From Chromera velia (Eukaryota > Sar > Chromeraceae), in the NCBI GenBank assembly GCA_018398765.1, contig JAHBMJ010003170.1, forward strand, positions 1 through 12,647: 12,647 bases of DNA, read 5' to 3'. Of the stretch, positions 7,171 to 12,647 are shown piece after piece (within the stretch, counting starts at the first letter, position 1; each line of letters opens with the position of its first letter). Made by a program: the position numbers and the translations under genes. Under the pieces are notes generated by a model. The model searched no databases and was not told the DNA's origin. It was given only the letters and a program-made list of their open reading frames with translations.

Positions 7171-8025
7171 AACAAAGAATCGGAAAACTTTCTGTCAAGT
7201 GTCTGATAGAAGGAAACATGCACATCTGAGAATAGGGAAGCAGGGTCATGATTCCCCAAATGCGGCCGTCGCTAGGGCCGTCGCAAAAAGAAGGAATTCT
7301 GGGTGTATGACAATTAGCAAACAGGCAGTCAGTTGGAAGAAACGGAAGAAAAGAAAATGAGTGTACAGGTACAGAAAAAAGAAAGAAAGAAAAGGAAATT
7401 TAAAGAAAGCTGATTTCCACCAGTCCGATGGTAAGGAAAGTGATCTGTAAGGAGCCCACCAAGCTACTTGCATGCGTGGAAAGGAAGCAATCTTAGAATT
7501 GAAGAAGAGAACCTTATGCAGTGCACAGAACGAAAGAGAAAGAACCGTCAAAAGAAATTAAAGGAAACGATAAAAGGAAAGGAAAAGCAAATGAGAAGAA
7601 AGTCTGAAGAAAATTTGTTTGGTCTGAAAGGAAGTAAGCATGCGCGTTTAAAAAAAAGGAAAGAAAATGGAAAATGAATGAATCTTGAGTGCATGAAGCA
7701 ATGAACAGACAGACGGAAGATCCGAAGGCAAGAAAAAGTGAAGGGAGATGAATACACAAAAGCAGTGTGGGTTTAATGGAGCTCCACCTAGTTAAAGGAG
7801 CCACAGGAAAGGTTAAGAGGGTCAAAAGTCATGCGAAGGCCAATGTATGATGGAGATTGAAAGTTGTGAGTCAATGTGTCTGTCCGTAGACCAAGAAGGC
7901 CAATTAACAAGGTTAAAGGAAGTGTGTGTGCAGCGACATTGACCAATAGCTTTCAAGCTGCATCTGCAGATCTACAGATTCCTATCGGCAGCACTGCAAT
8001 CGAACGAATGAACTCCTAAATGCAA

Positions 8026-8060
8026 TGAAAAGCAAATGAATGAAAGAATGAATGAATGAG
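8026..8060. repeat. Degenerate AATG microsatellite
   Basis: AATGAATG-type units with interruptions, at the 3' end of the purine-rich interior. Confidence 0.55.
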
Positions 8061-8169
8061 GGAATCGATAATGAAGTTTAAGTGAAAAGTTGATGTGAAA
8101 GTGAAAGTGAATGAAACGATGAGCCCCCAAGTTTTCCTTCACATGAATGTTTGGTCAGGGGGTGCTTGT

Positions 8170-8543
8170 TGAGTGCTGTATCTAGTTGCAGTAGCAAGCA
8201 GTGCATTTCGATGAGACAAGTTAGGATAAAAGCCTTATGTGGCGGCGCAATGTGGCGCAGTAATTGATGAGGTACCGGGGCCGTGGTCCTGGAAAGCATG
8301 AACGCATGCAAACCATGTTAAGGTAACGGTACGCGTTTTAAGTGTCCCGCATGCAAGCTATTCTGCAAGTGTTACAAGCATGAATGAAATGATAGAAACC
8401 GAACAATCCTGGCTAGAGGAGAAGATTGCATATCTGCGTCTTCAACATCCTCTTATGCTAATAGCCACCAACCTATTAAAGGATGTCATGGCGGTAAGCG
8501 GAATCTGTTCATCTAGTAGTGCCTTCAGCCATGGCATCCAACA
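8170..8543 (+). repeat. LTR-like direct repeat, right copy
   Basis: Counterpart of 5749-6123. It retains more CpG sites and is followed directly by AAAACTC and then the 46-58-bp tandem array. Its version of the internal peptide frame runs from ATG 8380 to TAA 8551-8553, just beyond the repeat. Confidence 0.85.
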
Positions 8544-8597
8544 AAAACTCTAAACAAGCATGCTGTATTATGACCGAATGTTATTCTCACATGCATT

Positions 8598-8853
8598 CAG
8601 CAAGAAGCCCAGCTCTAAGGCATTGCACATATATATACGCAGTCGGCAGGAAGCCCAACTCTACCCAACTTTAGGGCACTGCATATTTAAAATACACAGT
8701 TAGCAGGTCCTGAAAGCCTAACTCTAGGGCACTACACACTGGCATTTAAATACGCAGTCAGCAGGAGGCCCAACTCTAGGGCACTGCACATTTAAATACA
8801 TAGTCAGCAGGAAGCCCAACTCTAGAGTACTGCACATTTACATACACAGTCAG
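8598..8853 (+). repeat. Tandem array, 46-58-bp unit, copies 1-5
   Basis: Units start at about 8598, 8647, 8704, 8762 and 8808 (49, 57, 58, 46 and 46 bp). The shared core is CAGGAAGCCCAACTCTAGGG, followed by CACTGCACATTTAAATAC and AGTCAG. The unit is interrupted at its boundary by the hAT insertion at 8855, and a sixth copy resumes at 10935. Confidence 0.8.
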
Positions 8854-8854
8854 C
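8847..8854. repeat. 8-bp target-site duplication of the hAT element, left
   Basis: CAGTCAGC, identical to 10928-10935. It belongs to the tandem-repeat monomer, which reads continuously across it once the element is removed. Confidence 0.85.
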
Positions 8855-8910
8855 TAGTGACTATGTTTGATTTGATTATATGTGATTTGATTTGATTTGA
8901 TTTAATTTGA
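8855..8910. repeat. TTTGA subterminal array, left end
   Basis: Roughly seven TTTGA units, two of them interrupted or altered, directly follow the terminal inverted repeat. hAT transposases commonly bind short repeated subterminal motifs, so this is a probable transposase-binding region. Confidence 0.7.
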
Positions 8911-9265
8911 GCTTCAACCTCAAATATTTGATATTTAAGGTGAGATTTGAGGTTAACTTCTTAGGGTTCCTCACTGAGTCACTGACTTACTGTCACTCTG
9001 ATCATTTTTCTCATGACAATAGTTATCAGAACATTTCTGATGTGTGTTTCAAAAATTTAAAAAAATATATATAAAATTATAACTTATCAGTTCCGTAAAA
9101 AAAATATGCCTGTGTGGTAGTGTATATACACTAGTCACTCAGACTCACTCTAGTACTAATAGAGATTAAGAACGTAAAATTGATAGATTTGAAATTGCAT
9201 ATGACTTTTTGTTGATACGATAAAGTTAGAGCACGTATCAAAATTGAGGTGACAATCACTCAGCT
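8911..9265. other. AT-rich non-coding left part of the hAT element
   Basis: No gene. The inverted CTTCAACCTCAAATAT block and short AT-rich palindromes such as AAATATTT lie here. It corresponds to the 3' untranslated side of the minus-strand transposase. Confidence 0.5.
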
Positions 9266-9685
9266 TTATGGCACTTCTTTTTCCTCTTCTGTATGATCAC
9301 TTTCTTCAATGTGAATCGAATTGATCGGTGGTGGGAGCTGCTGAGAGCTTTTTCTCTGGCTTTTCGGCTTTCCAGGAGTGGGTACTCTTGGGCTTCTATT
9401 CGGTTGTGGAGAGATGACAACGGGGTGAGACGGAGAACCACGCACACGTTTGCTATTGCTCTTAGTGTTGGAACCGTCCTGTTTCTGGGCAGCTAAGCAT
9501 CCAGAGTTGGTAAGTTCGGCTACCTTCTGTACCGCGCCAGGGCTGACAACAAGCCTCTTGTATTGGAGGTGAATATAGAGAGGTCGGTAGCCTTCCTCAC
9601 CCAGAGTGATGACTTTCTCAGGAGGGGGAAGTTTCTCCCCAGCCTTCTCAGCATTTGCGTCTGCGGCCGCCTCCTTTGGTTTCAA
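9266..9685 (-). CDS. Shifted-frame Lys/Pro/Ser-rich tail after the hAT transposase region
   Basis: Just upstream of the point where the transposase frame stops (TGA 9648-9650), a second minus-strand frame is open from 9721 to TAA 9266-9268. Its coding-like part begins near 9680. It reads first as acidic/Ala-Glu-rich, then as a short ordered-looking stretch (ITLGEEGYRPLYIHLQYKRL), then as Ser/Pro/Lys/Arg-rich tail with an acidic C-terminus (EEEKEVP). It has none of the hAT second-Asp (TDN) block or C-terminal dimerisation block. A frameshift around AAAGGAGG (near 9670-9680) or a spliced junction would join the two frames. The tail may be captured sequence. Function unknown. Confidence 0.4.
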   Translation of the reverse strand: MKPKEAAADANAEKAGEKLPPPEKVITLGEEGYRPLYIHLQYKRLVVSPGAVQKVAELTNSGCLAAQKQDGSNTKSNSKRVRGSPSHPVVISPQPNRSPRVPTPGKPKSQRKSSQQLPPPINSIHIEESDHTEEEKEVP

Positions 9686-10508
9686 ATTGGTCCTCCCGCG
9701 TAGCAGCAAGAACTTCTTCAAGCGAAATCCCGAGCAGATTTAGGACCTTTCGAACCATCTTTCCGATCTGCTCAGCCCCGTAGTAGATTGTCGTCTCGGG
9801 ATTCAAAAAGGAGGCTAAATCCATCTCAAAGTTCTCTGTCAGCCAATGGATTATGATCGCCAGGAACCCTGACTTTCCTGAATACGACCACATGTCGAGG
9901 ATGATCGATACTCGTCGGGTCGCTGCTTTTCTCAACCTGTCTTTGATTGACAGAATAATCTCGTTCTTCAGTGTTAGGAGCAGAAGTCTCTGCACCTTCC
10001 CTACAGACGGGAGATCGTAGCGGGGGTCCAGTGCCTTGACCAGCTTTCGCAATGCCTCGTTTTCTATGAGATGAGGCCAGCCAGCACTGGCCAAAAAGTC
10101 AGTGATCAGCATATCATACTTGATTCTCTTCTTATGCGTCTCTGTATATGGTGCGACCACGGCTTCTACTTCATCTTTGGTGGGGAAAAACGTTCGCACG
10201 TCAGGCTACTTCGTCCCCCCCGCCCCTTCTGACCACTTCTCCTATCTTTTTTGGAGCAGCTGCACATGTTTGTCAGACGTGATCGTCAAGCCATGCTGAT
10301 TGATGAGGTGGGTTTGAAAAGAACTGGTTGCCGCTGCTGCATACTCACAGCCACAAATAGTTTCTCCTTCCCCCTCGGCTCCTTGTATTTTTACCTGACA
10401 CTGAATCACATTTGCCCCTTTTTGTACGGACCATATTTTTTTTGCGTACCCGGCTTTAAAAACAAATGCCTCCTTCTTCCCGTTCAACCCTGTCGGATTG
10501 TGTGACAT
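9648..10508 (-). CDS. hAT transposase, BED-like finger plus N-terminal catalytic region, interrupted
   Basis: From ATG 10506-10508 one frame runs to TGA 9648-9650 (286 sense positions), broken only by TAG at 10242-10244 and TAG at 10206-10208. Residues about 20-80 resemble a BED zinc finger: KKIW, then Cys residues, then TSSFQTHLINQHG. The Cys pair is C-G-C rather than the usual C-x2-C, so metal binding is uncertain. After the second TAG, PDVRTFFP resembles the hAT linker before the catalytic region. Then come FLASAGWPHLIENEALRKL, LDPRY, and IILDMWSYSGKSGF, whose DxWS motif carries the first catalytic Asp of the family, and IIHWLTENFEM. The next catalytic block (TDN) and the C-terminal Glu/dimerisation region are absent. 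Both TAGs fall in the linker, where reading them as Gln gives an ordinary hAT-like sequence (KR-Q-EKW and TK-Q-PDV). Almost certainly inactive alone. Confidence 0.75.
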
Positions 10509-10854
10509 GTCTTTACGGGGTGTAAAATGTTTGCAGACGCTCAAAAAGGGGGCTGTAAAAGATGTTTCAGCACCAGAAAAGTCAACACAGCTGTTCGGGA
10601 AAACGTTCAGCTAATCGGTTTACCTCTGTATGAAGTAAAAGGAGGTGAAACGTCAATTGCAGTGCAGCTCAAAACATTTTTTTTTTGAGAGCAAACCATC
10701 AAGATTTAGGTTTTTTCATTTGAATCAGCATGCGTGATGGATCGGTACTTGCAAAATTTTTTCGCGGATCTTCATATTTGAGGTTGAAAGTCATATTGAT
10801 CAAATATTTGATCGTATTTGATAGGTCTTTAAACACTAGGTCCTCCCTGACTGG
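10509..10854. other. 5' side of the hAT transposase, non-coding
   Basis: The transposase frame stays open upstream of Met 10508 only as far as TAG near 10612, with no better ATG. This stretch should carry the transposase promoter. It contains AT-rich palindromes (ATCAAATATTTGAT near 10798) and the inverted CAACCTCAAATAT block. Confidence 0.45.
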
Positions 10855-10879
10855 ATATTTGATTTGAGCTTAAGCCTTA

Positions 10880-10927
10880 CCTCAAATCAAATCAAATCAA
10901 ATCAAATCAAATCAAACATGGTCACTA
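10880..10927. repeat. TTTGA subterminal array, right end
   Basis: Seven consecutive ATCAA units (TTTGA on the minus strand) end in the terminal inverted repeat, mirroring 8855-8910 but cleaner. Confidence 0.75.
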
Positions 10928-10935
10928 CAGTCAGC
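10928..10935. repeat. 8-bp target-site duplication of the hAT element, right
   Basis: CAGTCAGC, identical to 8847-8854. Confidence 0.85.
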
Positions 10936-10970
10936 AGGAGGCCCTGCTTTAAGGCACTGCACATCTATAT
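10935..10970 (+). repeat. Tandem array, copy 6 (displaced by the hAT insertion)
   Basis: CAGGAGGCCC, then AAGGCACTGCACAT, matches the monomer of 8598-8853. This is the array half that lay immediately after 8853 before the transposon inserted. Confidence 0.75.
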
Positions 10971-10988
10971 CGAATCTAATCTCCCTCT

Positions 10989-11148
10989 CTATCCACACAC
11001 CGACTCCATCTCCTTTTCCATTTGCATGCCAACTCTATTTTGGAGTCCCTCCCCATCCGCACGCCTATTCCATTTCCCTCTCTATTCACACGCCAACTCC
11101 ATCTAGCTTGGGGACCCTCTTTATCCACAAACTGACTCCATCTACATA
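10989..11148 (+). repeat. Degenerate tandem repeat, about 30-37-bp unit
   Basis: About five copies of a pyrimidine-rich unit of the form CTATCCACACGCCAACTCCATCT are present, with variable spacers. The best pair lies near 10989 and 11082. Confidence 0.6.
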
Positions 11149-11671
11149 GTGGTGTTTAACTTAGCCGTAACTAATATAACTTCGTGCTTCTCGATTGATC
11201 AGATGTTGCATTCTTGGAGTCAGTCCGTCTGATATTGCATGCACGGTTCCGGTGTGTCAGCACCATTATATATGCGATCAGACCCATGACTTCTCGCGAA
11301 TGATGCGCGTGTAGAAGGTGCATACATTAATTATTCACTTTTTTTTGGCGTCCCCACCCGGATCGCCATAAAGTGGAATTTTTTGCATGCATTCTTTTTG
11401 CTCGATTATTTGACTTACCCAAAAGTGAGAGCATGCCGTCATATTGACCAATCTTGGAGATGGTGATTTCAGTAGAGTCTACCGTCGGTCCCTTAGCAAA
11501 CAGTACGTGCATAGCAGGACTGTCTTGGCTGTTGGAAGAGAACTAATCATACTAGAACATTCTTATTGTTCTTTTTCCGGGGCGCAAATTTGCCGGAACT
11601 TTGGAGCTTTATTTACTGTGTCCATCTTTCTGTTGACTGTGAGTGACGTGTGGGTTTAGGCGATAAGTTGA
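11149..11671. other. Intergenic stretch, no gene seen
   Basis: No supported coding region. A plus-strand frame of about 70 codons (11444-11659) lacks an ATG start and any motif. It should include the promoter or an upstream intron of the next gene. AATTTGCC-type AT-rich sequence and a TTATATATG run near 11263 are the only notable words. Confidence 0.4.
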
Positions 11672-11674
11672 ACA

Positions 11675-12544
11675 TTGGCAGACAGGCTTAGGAGGCCGAG
11701 GCATCTTGACTTCTCTATCGTTGGGGGGAGCGAGCCGCAGGACGGGGGAGGCCCGACACTACAGAACGAGTATGTGGTGCATCCCTACATAGACGGGGAA
11801 AGGCTGGGGCTGAATGAGCAGAAGATAGAGGTGCAGAATGGACTGGGGGTAGAGCCCTACTATAAGATGGTACTCATGCGGGTGAGACCCAAGACGGCAG
11901 CAATGTTGAAGAGATCGAAGGAGGACCCGCAGAAGGAGGGGGTGTACATCGACACGATTAAACGAAATAAGTACCTCCGCCTGTTCATGATGTCGGATAG
12001 AAGGAAGGAGGGGGGGATAAACGAGATGGGGAGGCCAGGAATGATCGAGCTCAAGGAGGGGTGTGATACGATTGTCCAAGACCTTCTGCTGCCGTATGTT
12101 GACATCCGGATGGAAGGGGTCTTCAGCTCCCTGTCGAGGGAGGCATAGATGGCAGGGATGGGGGGACTGAAGTATCCAAAATACAATAAGAATGTGTCTT
12201 TGAAGGTGAGGCATATCGCACAGGACTACCTTACCGGTGTCCGAGCAACGGACCAGACGTTTGTGGCTGCTGGGGAGGATCACGTGTGGGCAGCCGAGGT
12301 GTGTGTACTCTTGATGGAGTTAGCGTGGGAGGTGGATGTCAAGAAAGTGAGGGAGATACTCACTGGTGCTCTGGCTGGAAGGGGGAGGGGAGAGGGGGGA
12401 GAAAGGGGGCGTGTTGAGAACCCATCTGTGCAGCCAATAACTAGGGGAATAGGGGGGATGGGGGTAGGTGGGGGGAATAGAAGTGTGACGTCAGATCTAC
12501 GGCCGGGAGGAATCGTGGTGGAGAGGATCGAGGCTAGGAATTGA
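11675..12544 (+). CDS. Unrecognised gene, G-rich coding strand (5' and 3' incomplete, interrupted)
   Basis: One frame is open from after TGA 11669-11671 to TGA 12542-12544, broken only by TAG at 12146-12148; sequence on both sides looks equally coding. There is no ATG near the start (first codon TTG; first in-frame Met about 65 codons in), so the protein probably begins in an upstream exon. TTGGCAG at 11675-11681 is a plausible splice acceptor. The first half is mixed alpha/beta-like, with blocks such as NEYVVHPYIDGERL, YYKMVLMRVRPKTAAMLKR, NKYLRLFMMSDRRKE and IVQDLLLPYVDIRM. After the TAG come KNVSLKVRHIAQDYL and EDHVWAAEVCVLLMELAWEV, then a Gly/Arg-rich linker. I recognise no family. Codons favour G at third positions, unlike the ankyrin and proline-rich genes. 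Coding appears to continue in another frame after about 12530. Confidence 0.55.
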
Positions 12545-12647
12545 GGTATCCGGGAAGGAAGAGGATGAAATGGATGTACTGATGGGGGCAGCTAGTGCAG
12601 GTGCGACTCCTATGCTGGCTGCAGCGGCCACAAGGGGGGGGGGGGGG
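12534..12647 (+). CDS. Probable continuation of the unknown gene in a shifted frame (3' partial)
   Basis: Just before the TGA at 12542 a different frame becomes coding-like: GIEVSGKEEDEMDVLMGA, followed by an Ala-rich stretch (SAGATPMLAAAATR), open to the window end. It shares the composition of the preceding frame. A one-base indel in the upstream G runs (12370-12480), a true frameshift or an intron could join them. The last 12 bases are all G, which may mark an assembly edge. Confidence 0.4.

Larger units (their letters stand above)
6124..8169. other. Purine-rich interior of the LTR-like element
   Basis: The plus strand is A/G-rich over nearly 2 kb, with many GAAG, AAAGG and ATGA words and stops in all plus frames. 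The minus-strand frames of 60-100 codons (rich in Phe, Leu and Ser) are the complement of this low-complexity sequence and not genes. A GGCCGTCGC repeat lies at about 7264-7281. No protein domain is visible. Confidence 0.55.
5749..8543. mobile_element. LTR-like element with non-coding interior (about 2.8 kb)
   Basis: Direct repeats of 375 bp (5749-6123) and 374 bp (8170-8543) begin with TG and end with CA, the boundary form of LTRs, and enclose about 2.05 kb. The interior has no recognisable gag, protease, reverse transcriptase, RNase H or integrase. It is mostly purine-rich on the plus strand. TGGTC begins 9 bases after the left repeat and a CAGGGGG run lies 10-16 bases before the right repeat, in the positions expected for a primer-binding site and polypurine tract, but both are weak. 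An AAAACT direct repeat (5741-5746, 8544-8549) flanks the element but is offset by 2 bases on the left. A non-autonomous LTR derivative fits best; a plain segmental duplication remains possible. Confidence 0.5.
8855..10927 (-). mobile_element. hAT-superfamily DNA transposon, 2,073 bp, complete ends
   Basis: The left end TAGTGACTATGTTTGATTTG and the right end (minus strand) TAGTGACCATGTTTGATTTG differ at one of 20 bases. Each runs into an array of TTTGA units. Further in, a CTTCAACCTCAAATAT block recurs in inverted orientation at about 8911 and 10789. The element is flanked by the perfect 8-bp duplication CAGTCAGC, the standard hAT length, and has inserted into the 46-58-bp tandem array. It encodes a minus-strand BED/hAT-type transposase N-terminal region but no second or third catalytic block, so it is a non-autonomous or internally rearranged copy whose ends could still be mobilised by a related enzyme. 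Confidence 0.85.

Noticed and set aside
6965-7825. Overlapping minus-strand frames rich in Phe/Leu/Ser that look like membrane proteins.
   Set aside because: They are the complement of polypurine GAAA/GGAA tracts; no charged topology signals, no family resemblance, and frames overlap one another.
5741-8549. AAAACT as the target-site duplication of the LTR-like element.
   Set aside because: The left copy is two bases away from the repeat boundary, and an A-rich hexamer match is weak; kept only as a remark.
8598-10970. CRISPR-like array (46-58-bp repeated units).
   Set aside because: Units are contiguous degenerate tandem copies without unique spacers of constant length, in a eukaryotic context, with no cas genes.
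11759-12283. Minus-strand frames opposite the 3' unknown gene.
   Set aside because: The plus-strand frame extends on both sides of a single TAG with consistent composition; the minus frames (His/Leu/Pro-rich) are its complement.

Overview
The window looks eukaryotic. It holds candidate spliceosomal introns, a BED-finger/hAT transposon with target-site duplications (TSDs), miniature inverted-repeat elements, an LTR-like direct repeat pair, satellite-like tandem repeats and microsatellites. Coding regions are sparse, on both strands, with no operon-like packing. A starch/glycogen-binding CBM20 domain joined to ankyrin repeats suggests a protist or alga that stores starch-like glucan. A chromerid-like or other microalgal genome would fit, but I cannot assign the species.

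Layout. 1-978 (+): 3' end of a long proline-rich protein. 1728-1963: a hAT-like MITE with a perfect 8-bp TSD. 2497-3891 (-): a CBM20-ankyrin gene with an in-frame TAG at the position of a conserved CBM20 Trp, one probable short intron and one frameshift. 4397-4811: a foldback element with a 6-bp TSD, bracketed by GCATGC palindromes. 5042-5605: short tandem repeats, a degenerate tRNA-like promoter pair and a paired CACGTG site. 5749-8543: an approximately 2.8-kb element with 375-bp LTR-like direct repeats around a purine-rich interior that has no convincing genes. 8598-8853 and 10935-10970: one 46-58-bp tandem array, split by a 2,073-bp hAT transposon at 8855-10927. The transposon ends are fully resolved: inverted repeats, TTTGA arrays, and the 8-bp TSD CAGTCAGC. 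It carries a BED/hAT N-terminal transposase region on the minus strand. 10989-11148: a second degenerate tandem repeat. 11675-12647 (+): an unrecognised G-rich coding region that runs off the window.

The most notable cross-cutting pattern is that three unrelated coding frames (CBM20-ankyrin, hAT transposase, 3' unknown gene) each stay open across TAG codons (four in total) and never across TAA or TGA, while recognisable ends use TGA or TAA. Independent pseudogenisation is the conservative explanation, because all three frames also contain frame changes. A nuclear code in which UAG is sense (for example Gln) is a testable alternative.
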